This document shows, in pieces, positions 23,873 to 34,549 of a DNA stretch of 64,000 nt. Origin of the DNA: Linyphia triangularis (Eukaryota > Arthropoda > Arachnida > Araneae > Linyphiidae); assembly GCA_963978545.1 (NCBI GenBank), contig OZ021726.1:52373959-52437958 (forward strand), read 5' to 3'. Position 1 is the first letter of the stretch; each line of letters starts with the position of its first letter. Below the pieces are notes generated by a model. The model made no database searches. It saw only the letters and a list, made by a program, of their open reading frames with translations, and had not been told where the DNA came from. Position numbers and translations under genes: made by a program.

Positions 23873-26800
23873 GTGGAGGGCAAGATCAATGGAACTCCCT
23901 GTCGTCTAATAGTTGACTCAGGGGCAAATGTAACCATCTTACGGACGGATGTAGCCCGGCGCCTGGACAGCCAACCTCTTTACACGGCGCCTTCAGTTTC
24001 ACTACAGACTGTGACTGGTGACAAAATTTCTGTGCATGGGAAATTAAATGTCAACATCTCTTTTGGATTTCACACCTACACTCACACAGTTTACGTCGCT
24101 GAAATTATTGACCCATGTATTCTTGGATTGGACTTTTTAAAGAGAAATGGAATTACTTTGAATTTCGAGAAAGGCGAGCTTCAAACGGGGAAAGAAGAAG
24201 TTCCATTGTTCGGTTTGGACTCGGAAGAGCCGTGTGCATATCGAATAGTAGCTCTTGAAGACATCACCATCCCCTCCATGACAGATTTGGTTGTAAAAGG
24301 TTCAACAGAGCTCCCGAAGGCCTTCCGATTTGGAGTAACTGACTTCCCATCATCGAAGAGCGTCCCGAAAGGAGTGGTAGTAGGAGCGACGCTTGTGGAT
24401 CTCTCTCAAGAGGTGGTGCATGTGAGAATGGCCAACATCGGTGATTCTAAGAGAGTTATCAAGAAAGGAGAAAAAATTGCCACTTGCACACCTGTTACAA
24501 GCATCGAACGAGGATCGAAGGAGCTTCCGACCGCACCACCCGCGGATTTAGTGAACCAGCTTCTCGAAGACTCTCGGTTGGAAAGAAGGCAAGAGAAGAT
24601 TGTCGGAAACCTTATAAAAGAATTTCAAGACATTTTCTCCATGTCATCGAAAGATGTAGGAAGAACAGAGCTTACTCAACATCGAATCGATACTGGGACC
24701 CATTTACCTATTAAACAACATCCTCGAAGACTTCCTTTCGCAAAACAGGAGGAGGTCGGGAGATTGTTACATGAAATGGAAGATAATAGAGTTATCGAAC
24801 CCTCCTCAAGTCCATGGGCCTCTCCAATCGTACTCGTTCGAAAGAAAGATGGTTCCACCAGGTTTTGTGTGGATTACCGGAAGCTGAACGAAATTACGAA
24901 AAAGGACAGCTACCCTCTGCCAAGAATCGATGACACTTTGGACACTCTATCGGGGAACCAGTGGTTTTCGACTTTGGATTTGAAGAGTGGATACTGGCAA
25001 GTGGAGATACATCCCGACGATCGTGAGAAGACTGCCTTCACTACCGGCCAAGGATTATGGCAGTTTCAAGTTATGCCGTTTGGCTTGTGTAATGCACCGG
25101 CTACGTTCGAGCGACTAATGGAGACTGTGCTTAGAGAACTTTCCTACGAGACCTGTTTGGTATATTTGGACGATATCATCATCACCGGGCGGAGTTTCGA
25201 TCAACACTTGCAAAATGTGAAGAACGTGTTCTTGAAGCTTAGGGAAGCCCACTTGAAACTTAGCCCATCAAAATGTAAGCTCTTTAGGCGGAAAGTCAGT
25301 TATCTCGGACACATCATCTCATCCGATGGAGTAAGCACAGATCCAGCCAAGATCCATGCTGTGCAAATTTGGTCCCGACCGCAAGACGTTCATCAATTGC
25401 GAAGCTTCCTAGGACTGTGCACGTATTACCGTAAATTCGTGAAAGGTTTTTCCAAGATCGCCAGACCCTTGCATCGACTAACAGAGAGCAAGCAGAAGTT
25501 CCTATGGACTGCTAACTGTGACGACTCCTTCAATCAACTGAAGAACGCTTTAACATCCGCGCCTGTTTTGGCTTTTCCCGATGTTAACAAGGACTTTATT
25601 CTGGATACAGACGCCAGCAATGAGGGAGTGGGCGCCGTTCTTTCCCAGGAAATTGAAGGACAGGAGAAAGTCATCGCTTATTTTATTAAGAGCCTGTCAA
25701 GATCCGAGCGGAACTACTGCGTCACAAGAAAGGAGTTACTGGCAATAGTAAAGGCCGTTGAACACTTTCATCATTACTTGTACGGCCGAAAATTCCTTTT
25801 AAGAACTGATCATGCGTCTCTGACTTGGTTGCTAAATTTCAAGAATACAGAGGGACAAATAGCAAGGTGGATCCAGCGCCTGCAGGAATACGACATGGAT
25901 ATCCATCACAGAAAAGGAACGTTCCATGGAAATGCAGACGCTCTTTCTAGAAGACCATGTCCGGAGAATTGTCGATTTTGTTCCAATGCCGAGTCTAAGT
26001 TTGGGGTTAACACATCGGCCGTTCGGAAAATAACTACCAACTCAATTACTTCAGACTTGGACCCTTGGAGTGACCAGAATGTTCGAAAAAGTCAGGTCGA
26101 AGATCAGGACGTGAAACCTCTCATTGAATTCATGGAAGCAGCTACCGGAAAACCCAGTTGGCAGGAAATTGCATGCTATAGCCCAACAATGAAGAGATAT
26201 TGGGCTATGTGGGACTCTTTGCACTTGAAGAATCGAGTACTCTACCGTCTATGGGAGTCCGATGATGGCAAAAGCTTCCGGTGGCAATTAATCCTTCCAA
26301 GTTCTAGAGTTACGAACGTTCTAGAAGAACTTCACAGCAGTTCTACTGGAGGACATTTTGGTGTCACGAAAACTCTTCAGAAAGTCAGGGAGAGATTCTT
26401 CTGGGACAAAGCAAAATCCGACGTGGAGAAGTGGTGCAAGTCCTGTGATGCATGCAATTCACGAAAGGGACCGAAGACCCGAACTCGTGGAAAGTTGCAA
26501 CGTTACAACGAAGGAGCACCATTCGAAAGAATTGCTTTAGACATCTTAGGCCCCCTACCTCACACAACTAATGGCAACAAATACATCCTAGTTGTCATGG
26601 ACTACTTTAGCAAGTGGCCAGAAGCATACGCGATTCCGGATCAGGAAGCCACAACCGTAGCAGAAGTCCTCGTACGGAATTGGATCTCCCGATTTGGCGT
26701 ACCCCTGCTGATACATTCCGATCAGGGGACGAACTTCAACTCTGCCGTCTTCACTGGGCTGTGTGACTTGCTCGACATGGAAAAGACTCGTACAACTCCC

Positions 26801-27370
26801 CTGCACCCACAATCCGATGGAATGGTTGAAAGATTTAATAGAACGATTCTGAATCATCTCTCCTTGTTTGTTTCCAAGAACCAGCAAGATTGGGATCAGA
26901 AACTTCCATTGTTCCTTTTGGCCTACAGAAGTGCTACTCACGAGACCACCGGATATACACCATCTCAAATGATTTTCGGAAGAGACCTTAGACTACCCTG
27001 CGACCTCCTCTTTGGACGACCACCGGACACCCCTTCCTCGCCTGTCCAGTATCTAGATGATCTCCAGGCACGTTTGGAAGCCGTACATCGGTTCGCCAGA
27101 GAAAGAATCAACATCATGACAGAGCGCATGAAGGTCCGCTACGATGCCAAGGCCACGGAACGTTCATTCCAGGAAGGTGACAAGGTGTGGTTATGGAATC
27201 CTAAACGTCGGAAAGGACTCTCCCCTAAGCTCCAGACGAACTGGGAAGGGCCGTATGTGGTCCTTAAGAAGATCAACGACGTCGTGGTAAGGATTCAACG
27301 GACACCCTCCTGTAAACCTAGAGTTGTACATAACAATAGACTAGCCCCATATTATAGTAGAAGTGATTGA
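23873..27370 (+). CDS. pol: Pol polyprotein of element B: protease, reverse transcriptase, RNase H, integrase
   Basis: At least 1,165 residues; cuts the polyprotein, copies the RNA into DNA and inserts it into the genome. Residues here are counted from 23873. Protease DSGAN is at ~15-19. In RT, VDYRKLN and the first catalytic Asp (STLDLKSGYW, ~367) precede YLDD at ~429-432. RNase H has DTDAS (~578), the RKELLA Glu and RTDHAS. In the integrase, an HHCC-type segment ending WCKSCDAC (~820-865) precedes the DDE core (LDILGPLP, SDQGTNF, DGMVERFN; Asp ~888, Asp ~950, Glu ~985). The C-terminal GPY/F module WEGPYVVL is at ~1123. The frame is open from 23717 and its first codon here is GTG, so it is almost certainly made as a Gag-Pol fusion by -1 frameshifting. 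No defect seen. Confidence 0.95.
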   Translation: MEGKINGTPCRLIVDSGANVTILRTDVARRLDSQPLYTAPSVSLQTVTGDKISVHGKLNVNISFGFHTYTHTVYVAEIIDPCILGLDFLKRNGITLNFEKGELQTGKEEVPLFGLDSEEPCAYRIVALEDITIPSMTDLVVKGSTELPKAFRFGVTDFPSSKSVPKGVVVGATLVDLSQEVVHVRMANIGDSKRVIKKGEKIATCTPVTSIERGSKELPTAPPADLVNQLLEDSRLERRQEKIVGNLIKEFQDIFSMSSKDVGRTELTQHRIDTGTHLPIKQHPRRLPFAKQEEVGRLLHEMEDNRVIEPSSSPWASPIVLVRKKDGSTRFCVDYRKLNEITKKDSYPLPRIDDTLDTLSGNQWFSTLDLKSGYWQVEIHPDDREKTAFTTGQGLWQFQVMPFGLCNAPATFERLMETVLRELSYETCLVYLDDIIITGRSFDQHLQNVKNVFLKLREAHLKLSPSKCKLFRRKVSYLGHIISSDGVSTDPAKIHAVQIWSRPQDVHQLRSFLGLCTYYRKFVKGFSKIARPLHRLTESKQKFLWTANCDDSFNQLKNALTSAPVLAFPDVNKDFILDTDASNEGVGAVLSQEIEGQEKVIAYFIKSLSRSERNYCVTRKELLAIVKAVEHFHHYLYGRKFLLRTDHASLTWLLNFKNTEGQIARWIQRLQEYDMDIHHRKGTFHGNADALSRRPCPENCRFCSNAESKFGVNTSAVRKITTNSITSDLDPWSDQNVRKSQVEDQDVKPLIEFMEAATGKPSWQEIACYSPTMKRYWAMWDSLHLKNRVLYRLWESDDGKSFRWQLILPSSRVTNVLEELHSSSTGGHFGVTKTLQKVRERFFWDKAKSDVEKWCKSCDACNSRKGPKTRTRGKLQRYNEGAPFERIALDILGPLPHTTNGNKYILVVMDYFSKWPEAYAIPDQEATTVAEVLVRNWISRFGVPLLIHSDQGTNFNSAVFTGLCDLLDMEKTRTTPLHPQSDGMVERFNRTILNHLSLFVSKNQQDWDQKLPLFLLAYRSATHETTGYTPSQMIFGRDLRLPCDLLFGRPPDTPSSPVQYLDDLQARLEAVHRFARERINIMTERMKVRYDAKATERSFQEGDKVWLWNPKRRKGLSPKLQTNWEGPYVVLKKINDVVVRIQRTPSCKPRVVHNNRLAPYYSRSD

Positions 27371-27382
27371 ATTGCCTTTCCT

Positions 27383-27430
27383 CTTAAGGACTTCACTGCC
27401 CGGGACGTGCAGTCTTTAAGAAGGGGGAAA
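27383..27430 (+). other. Hairpin and polypurine tract before the 3' LTR
   Basis: The polypurine tract AAGAAGGGGGAAA (27418-27430) ends at the LTR and would prime plus-strand DNA. Just upstream, CTTAAGGACT (27383-27392) can pair fully with AGTCTTTAAG (27411-27420) with a single G-U pair, around an 18 nt loop containing CCCGGG. The same hairpin and tract are in element A (16091-16138, minus strand). Confidence 0.75.
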
Positions 27431-27897
27431 TGTTGCACAAATTGTCTGTATATATTGTAAATAGTGACGTATTATTTCAAAATTCTATTGTAATTTATTT
27501 TTATCCTATTTTATTTAGTAATTAATAGCGATTATACAAGTTAGAAAAAGGTGGCAACACCTAAAGTAATCGAGAAGTTTCGAGATATTTCGTTTCCGAT
27601 AAATTGGCTGGAAATTTCGAGAATGTCTCACGCGCTTGTATATAAAGGACTGGAGAACGGGAAAGTTTTCAGATTGACTTCGGATTTCGTTGAAAGCTGA
27701 TCGCTTTGTTTACCTATTGGAGTGAGCTTGAATAATCGCTGAATTCGAAGTTATTTTTGTTGAAGCTTGTGTTGAAGCTTGAGAGTAATTAAACTGTTGC
27801 CTGTGAATAAATTTTTGTGAGTTTTCTGAAGGGAGAATAAATACTTTTAAACCGTGAAAACTGTGCCATCATTGCCTCAGTGGAAAAATTCTTAACA
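27431..27897 (+). repeat. 3' LTR of element B
   Basis: 467 bp and apparently identical to 21860-22326, which implies recent insertion. AATAAA at 27806-27811 or 27836-27841 would serve as the poly(A) signal of the element's RNA. Confidence 0.95.
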
Positions 27898-28059
27898 ATA
27901 TACATATATTAGTATGAATGCGAGTGTTTTCATAATGTGACCACTACGAACAAGACTACCATTTTGAATTATTTACTATATTAATTCACTTTTTTCCCCA
28001 AAAAAACTTTACTGAATACATTCTCATCCATAACTAATCTATTTACCGAAATTCTGCTT

Positions 28060-29160
28060 AATTGGATGACGCCAAGTGGGTTAATTAGCCTCCGAAAATT
28101 TTGCCATCCTTAATAAGGGAAGGTTTCAGTCATTAGATATCGCCAAATTGAATTAAGTCTGGTATCTGGATAACCGAACATGAGTAAATGCTGATAAGTC
28201 TAACGTGAAGCACTAGAAACGTATGTAACAGAGGCTTTTGCGTGGCAGTCCCGAAACATGCTAAAAATCATAATGATAACGAGTATACCTCCCAAGTTTC
28301 AAAGTTTCAGCTTGATGGAATTACTGGAAGTAGGTTTATTAGTAAGTCAAAGCTTCAATTGAAGCATGTATAAAAGAGGCCTTTTAGTGACAGTGAAAGC
28401 CACCGAAACTTGATAGGATGTATTTCATTGATATCGACTCTATATGTCAAGTTTAAGGTCGATTGGATGAAGCCAAGTGTGTTAACTTGTCATCAGAAAC
28501 AGTAATAGTAGAGTAGATAAAAACAGTCTTTTAGTGACAGTAACACAGCCCAAAACTTGATGTAATGCATTCTTATCGACAGCGAGTATATTTGTCAAAC
28601 TAAAAAAAAAAAATAGATTAAAAGACTACAATTTAGTTTATTTGTATACCAAAGCGATAATAGAAGTGTGTGTAAATGCGGTCTTTTAGTGACTTGGCAG
28701 GTCCTAAAACTGAATATACTGCATCCACTACTACTACGGATTCTACTGCCAAATTTCAACGTGATTATATGATGGCAAGTTGGTTTAATAGTATTACGTA
28801 GCATTAATAGAAACGTGTGTGAAAGTGGCTTTTAAGTGACAGTTCCCAAAACTTGATAAAATTCATTGTTATCGGTATCGAATCTGTTTTCCAAATTTCA
28901 GCTTAATTGAGCCGACCAAACGGTATAGTGGTTAACGTGCTAGCTTCTAGACCGCGAGGTTGCGGGTTCAAGTCCCGTGTTGGCATGGGTGTTTGTAAAT
29001 GTATGTTGGCTTGTCTAATGACGAATGTTTCGGCGCATTATAGCCCTCGTGTTGCTGACGGCCCCAGATAATCTGAAAACAACCAACCAACCAATCAGCT
29101 TAATTGAATGACAGCATGTGGGTTGATTAGCTCACCCCAGTTTTTCTCGCTACAAACATA
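28060..29160. repeat. Degenerate ~150 bp tandem array, interrupted by a SINE
   Basis: The landmark ctttt(a/g)(g/c)(t/g)(g/a) with following 'ac(a/t)' recurs at about 28235, 28381, 28528, 28683 and 28829 (spacings 146, 147, 155 and 146). Each unit also carries a 'cccaaaacttgat' type block, a 'tatcg(a)ca..gag' type block, 'gtcaaatttcagcttgattgga' type sequence and a 'gccaagtgtgttaa' type block. Five or more units are visible; the last is split by the SINE at 28911-29094. The units are highly diverged. Confidence 0.7.
28911..29094 (+). mobile_element. tRNA-derived SINE, copy 1, with perfect 13 bp target duplication
   Basis: The body is 184 bp. The RNA polymerase III promoter is intact: A box TAGTGGTTAACG (28926-28937) and B box GGTTCAAGTCC (28965-28975). 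The 3' part (gttggcttgtctaatgacg, cggcgcattatagccctcg) matches the copy at 39142, and the tail is caaccaaccaacc. It is flanked by tcagcttaattga at 28898-28910 and 29095-29107, proof of target-primed insertion. The tRNA-like head does not fold into a good cloverleaf, so it is not a tRNA gene. Confidence 0.92.
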
Positions 29161-29953
29161 TATACACAAACACACAAAGTCGGTGGAATAATGGATTTAA
29201 AAATCTTGAATTGTGTATAAACTTCAAAAAATTACTTTTCACACTCTATTTTTTAATTTAAATACAATTTTCTTTAGGTTTTAATAAAGCCTAAAGTTAA
29301 AGTAATAAATAAACAAAGTTGTTCAATGGAAAAAACCCAAATACGATTTCTTTTTTAAATTACACTTTCAAATAAAATTACACTTTCAAATAAAATTGTT
29401 CCTTTCCTTCCATATTTTGTTTCTGTTAGCTTTACCTAACATTTAATTTATAATATGACTCAAACTCTTCCGAAAATATTAAAAACAAATTCCAATTGAA
29501 AACATACCTTTTCGAGAATACTTAATTGCATCAAAAATTTTATTAAGAGTTACCAAGCTTTTAAATAAACTGCAACTTTAAAAAGAACTGATAACACAGA
29601 GAAAAATAAAATATGCTCTAAGCAGAAAACAAATTATAAATGTTAACAGTATTTTAATAAAATGAAGAATTGGGGGCTCGAGCAGGAAATGATGGAGCTT
29701 GAGCTGCACTCTTATTACAGTTCTGAGTTTATTACTTTACACTAAGTTTTTTAAGCTTATAAAGATTTCCTGGAGATATTCGCTGTTTTATGAGTTTTAT
29801 AAAAAATTAATCTCAAGATAAAAGGTTTAAATGTTACAGTAAGTGTCTTTACAAGATCTCTACTACCTCGCTAATATTTGAAATCTTTCTATATTAATGT
29901 TGATAACTTATCGCTAAAACACTGCTGACATGGAGAGATTTTTTTTATAAATA
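29161..29953. other. AT-rich sequence, no gene seen
   Basis: No recognisable feature apart from a short direct repeat 'acactttcaaataaaatt' near 29365-29398. Confidence 0.5.
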
Positions 29954-30339
29954 TAACACAGGTCAACAAAATTATTTTTTTTAGTGTCAAAGATTTTAGA
30001 ACTAATTTTAACTATATTTATGGTGCTGAATCTAAATATAAAATCAGTTTTTCTCTATCTACTTTTTCAGATCAGTTCTTCTTTAAGGCTCAGTTCTACA
30101 CTAAATGTGTAATTCTAACTTCATTTTGTGAAGTCCTAAATCTCATTTACAAGGGTTTGTTATTATTTCTGCGTAGTATATATTACTGGAATCAATCAAA
30201 ACAACTATAGTAAGTGGACTTATCCTAATTTAGTCTCTGCAAAAAGGCCCGATCCTTCATTCAGAGGAAGAGCCGATACCAACGTTTCACCAGCTACCAA
30301 AGCTATGTAAGGACGAGTATTGTTCCTCTGATCACCCTT

Positions 30340-31560
30340 CTCATATTAATGAAGATGATAGTGATTATGATGGTATATCTTCAATTCCTCAACATTTCAA
30401 TCAGTATGAATTAAATAACCTCACTAGAGATCTCTACTTTTTAAAATGAAGCTTCTGAATTAGTAGCTTCCAGGTTGAAAGAAGAAAAAATCACTGGATT
30501 AAGGAACCAAAATTAGTTTTTACCGTACAAGAGAAAATGGTTAGCTAGTCTTATTCTGTCAAGAAGACAATCTTGTAGTTTGTCACGAAAATTAAGAACT
30601 AGAAAAAAAGGGTCTTGAGTAATATTTTCCAGATAATTGAGGCATATTTATTAACAGCTCAAAGCGAAGTTTGAAATATGTCCGTCATTTAACACAATGG
30701 GAACAAACGTGGTTCAATAGTAATTGCTCATTCAACAAAAATGAATGAAGAATGTAACTCCCTAGCTTTGGTTTTGAAGAAGATAAAGTATCATGAACAT
30801 CAATGAGTGGTTTGTGTGTGCTTGAAAATGGTAAACTATCTCCTTGTACTGCAAAGTGGCTGCACAAAATATCCTTGCTTCTTGTGCTTCTGGGATAGAA
30901 GAGATAGAAGACACCACTGGGTTAAAAAAAGAGTGGCCAAACAGAGAAAACATGGACGTTAGGGAAAATAATGTAACGATTCCTTAGTTTAAAAGGAGAA
31001 AATCATCTTTCCTTCACTACATTTAAAGCTGGGCCTTATGAAGCAGTTAGTAAAGACTCTTGATAAGAACGAATCAGGTTTTGTATATATAGGGAGATAG
31101 GAAGGATGTCCCAGTAGAATGAGGAAAAAACTAAAGCAGGAATATTTCACGGCTCACAAATAAAACAACTTATTAAAGATTCTGCCTTCATAAATTCGAT
31201 GAAAAAGACTGAGTAAAAAGCCTAAACTTCATTTATTGCAGTTTTCAGGAATTTTCTGGGCAAACGCAAAACAGAAATTATGTTAACTGATAAACAAGAT
31301 GCTTAACAGTTCCAAATCCCGTGGTTGTAACATGAGTATTAAGGTTGTTGAGGTTGGTTGAGTTAAGGTTACAATCACTAAAACCATTTTCCTGAAAATA
31401 TAGGAGACATCAGTGAGGAACAAGAGGAAAGATTTCACCAGCATATTAAAACTATAGAGGACCACTACCAAGGAAGATGTGATGCGCAAATGATGGCAGA
31501 TTACTGCTAGAGTTCAAAAAGGGACTATTACGAAATACATTCAAGAATGTCACGGAAAAG
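30340..31560 (+). pseudogene. Decayed transposon-encoded protein, copy 2
   Basis: Recognisable pieces in order: an acidic DDSDYDGIS segment (~30355); a remnant of the GYTKYPCFLC segment (~30865-30895); a HLKLGLMKQLVKTLDKNE segment (~31020-31072); GDISEEQEERFHQHIKT and YQGRCDAQMMADYC (~31405-31508). Frames change several times and stops are frequent. Copy 1 and copy 2 preserve different parts, so the family consensus is longer than either. The molecular role is unknown to me; a transposase is the natural inference from the TIRs. Confidence 0.68.
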
Positions 31561-31849
31561 AAACTTCCAAAGTGTTCAGTGACTACATTTAGTTTCATCG
31601 ACGACTTTTCCTCTGTATAATAATATATAATAATATTTCTATAATATAATAATAAAAATTCCGTGCTTAGTTTTTTATTTGATCCATTGTTTTAACTTAA
31701 AATAGTGTGATGTATATTTGGGAGATTCTCTGCACTGCACATGAGACATTTTGGCTCTTTTCTACTCGGAAACAAATTAGAATTCTAAAATTATGATACA
31801 TTTAACAGTTATGTTTTTGTCTTATATCACTCTAATTAGCAACAAAGTT

Positions 31850-31985
31850 ACATGGAAAAATATTTATTTTAACTAGGTCAAATATACATGTAAAAGTCAC
31901 CAACGCCGTGTCCCGTGCGTCGGTGGATGAAAATGCATATTTGACCTAGTTAAAGTTATTATTTTTCTTTATAACTTTGCCACAG
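31850..31985. repeat. Subterminal inverted repeat (hairpin) inside transposon copy 2
   Basis: An arm from about 31851 (caaagttacatggaaaaat...aactaggtcaaatatacat) is reverse-complemented by the arm ending near 31980 (atgcatatttgacctagtt...ataactttg), with about 47 bp pairing and several mismatches. The loop contains a second small hairpin, caccaacgc with gcgtcggtg. It is equivalent to 10780-10929 in copy 1. Confidence 0.75.
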
Positions 31986-32236
31986 TGTAATATTATATAA
32001 AATAAAAACATAACTATTAGATTCAACTTAATTTTATGATTCTTATATGTTTACAAGTAGAAAAAAGAGCTAATATGTCCCATCTGTCAGCCAGAGAATT
32101 GTACAATTATAAAATTTATATCTTAAAAATTCGAGGTCCTAAGCAAAAACTATGCCATATTTGAATTCAGAGCATCAAATTCATATGAAATCAACTCCAA
32201 ATACCCCGGCACCAAAACCACTGTTGACCTGTGTAA

Positions 32237-34305
32237 TTGTTACCAATTTGACGATAAATGTTTAGAAATTAGACCTCAAACATACAGATGAACCGAAGGA
32301 CATTTTGAACAGGTTTCTCCCAACGTTATAAAGTGTAGAAGCAAAAATTAGAGAAACCAAACTTTTAAAATAAAAGTATTGAAATAAATATGACATTTAT
32401 CCACATTAAGTATAAGATATTAAATTTCAGAGTTTAAAAAGAAATAGTTGTTTCTTCAAAACTGGGCTGATTCGGTTTTAAAAACCACATTACTTTTTTC
32501 ACTGGCAAGAAGAACTAATTATTTTTTCCTTTCAATGAATTGAAATACTTTATCCAATACTTAAAACATTACGAATTAATGTAAATTTAATATGAAGTTT
32601 CAGGTAACTTATTATTACATTATTTTGAAGCATTCTTAGTAGGCTTTTCGTTGCTTAATATGGATTCTGGTAGATAAAATGAACTTTTACATTTAGCAGC
32701 TTTGGTCCTTGTTATATGAAAAGTTATATGACAACCATTCCTTGTTATATGGTCCTTGTTATATGACAACCATTAATAACAAAATGTAATTATTACTAAA
32801 TTATTAATTATTACATTTATTTTAAAAATGTATTATATATTTATTATCATATTATGTCCATGGACGGCTGAATCATGGAGGGAAGTTGACATCTCTTCTC
32901 ACTCCTGGACCAACATTACTATTAAAAACGTACTTTTACAAAGTAATAACATAATTTTGAAGTTCATAACTTATTTTATACCCATATATTTGCGTAAGCG
33001 TCAAAAGTACCATGAATTCTCTAAAAAGTTCCATACATTATAAGTTACATTCCATCTTTATCCATGTTTACAGCTCTGCTGTCCCTACTGTCTGGCCTTA
33101 TCTCTATTGTTTATTTATTTATAAAATTGCTTGTTTAGGAAACTCAAAGAGAAAGAATAGACTGTTAGAAAACAGATTATGTCGCCCTAGCAAATCTGAC
33201 ATCTTGTAGGGTTTTAGAAAAAGAAAGGTGCTTATCTTGGAAAAAATTTACATTTTTACCCACAAGCATTTGAATGCTGCATTGTCTCCGTTGCACGTAT
33301 GTTTAGGAAGGAAATGAGTAATGAGAGAATAATAAAAATTGCTGAGAAAACGAAAATTAAAGTCATTAATTTTCGAGAAAATTAGTTACAGATTCCAATT
33401 TTCTACTGAAATGAATCCACTTTTCATATCCCCTCCTTCAATTTTGAGTCCAGTATTGTAAACTAAAACAATGAAAAATAGCAGTAGAGAAATACCCATT
33501 AGAAATTAATGATAATCCAATAGGCAAACCATGAAAAAAAATGTATGATCCTTTCCAAAATCTAAAATAAAAGCAGAATATAATGTACTCAACTTAAAAC
33601 TTAATATTTTAAGTACAAAAATTGTATACATGTATTGGATTATTCCTTTTCTGTTTCCATTGTTTCCTCATTGGAACTATGGTCCAATTTTTCATAGTAT
33701 TTAATAGTAAATTTAAAACTATCTTTCAAGGATTTTCTTATACACACACAATTTCCAACTGATACTGAGAAGAATTCCTGAAACTAATATTGTCGGAAAT
33801 TTATAACTCTGATTTTTTTTTGATTTTTTTTTTTTGGGGGGGGGGGGGATTTTTTTTATGATGATGATTCAGTAGCCTTAAAATTTTCAATAAAATATTT
33901 TTGTACAAGAAAAGGGGAAAACACAATTTTTTCAATTAGTTAACTACAAAATAATCTCCCAGTAAAATTCAACATTACAAAAGCTGTTAAAAGCTAAAGT
34001 ATAACTAAAATATAAATTTAAATACTTAAAATGACATTAAAAAGCAACAGTTTCTGTGATTATATGCATTCGGGATAATTTTATAACCTTTAATATCTAT
34101 TTTAAATACTTTCCAATATAATGATAGAGAATCCCAGGTAACACAATGGTATTGGCCAATATCGAAATTAAGGATTCTAGCATGATTGGCAAGTCCCTGC
34201 CAAATCTCGATTATTGTTTCAAAATACACAATTTTTAAAATATAAACATGTCAAAACCATCAAAAAATATTTTTTTGTCACTCCCGTCCTTTTTTTATAA
34301 CACTA
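32237..34305. other. AT-rich sequence, no gene seen
   Basis: It holds short direct repeats of ttgttatatga(c/a)aa near 32709-32775 and a 13-base G run (33836-33848) after poly-T. Open frames are short and unrecognised. Confidence 0.5.
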
Positions 34306-34516
34306 CTAGCTGTGTGGCCCCTCTCTGCTGGGGACCTGTTGAAAGACATAGAAATTTATATTCAAGAAAAAGTGGAACAGATGTAGTATAGGCAGTTACC
34401 AGTTGGCGCAAAGCCTAAATGTTTAACCATATAAATAGAGAGTAAATGTATCGCCAATTCTAATTATAGAAATTATAAATTATTTGAAAATTGTTAGTTT
34501 GAATTATTTATTAAGG

Positions 34517-34549
<33 letters not shown>

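Larger units (their letters stand above)
21860..27897 (+). mobile_element. Ty3/gypsy-type LTR retrotransposon, element B (structurally intact)
   Basis: 6,038 bp, in the order 5' LTR (21860-22326), primer site, gag, pol, polypurine tract (27418-27430), 3' LTR (27431-27897). The LTRs are 467 bp each, TG...CA, and appear identical. Both genes are open with all catalytic motifs present. It lies within a (TA)n run, ATAT on each side. It is collinear with element A: the 57 bp length difference is fully explained by 57 bp more in gag, 1 bp more per LTR, and the 2 bp insertion in A. It could be autonomous and supply proteins to A. Confidence 0.96.
29957..32233 (+). mobile_element. Unclassified DNA transposon, copy 2 (decayed), TAA target duplication
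   Basis: It ends in perfect inverted repeats: acacaggtcaaca at 29956-29968 and tgttgacctgtgt at 32222-32234. The direct TAA at 29954-29956 and 32234-32236 is the likely target duplication; the outermost base is shared between TIR and duplication. It aligns with the reverse complement of 10528-12717 throughout. The coding sense is plus. The many stops and frameshifts, and the divergence from copy 1, mark it as old. Confidence 0.78.

Noticed and set aside
27371..27430. Envelope gene in the LTR elements
   Set aside because: Only about 60 bp separate the pol stop from the 3' LTR in B, and about the same in A.
28911..29000. True tRNA gene
   Set aside because: Promoter boxes are present but the cloverleaf is poor. 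The unit continues into a 184 bp repeat with a target duplication, so it is a SINE.
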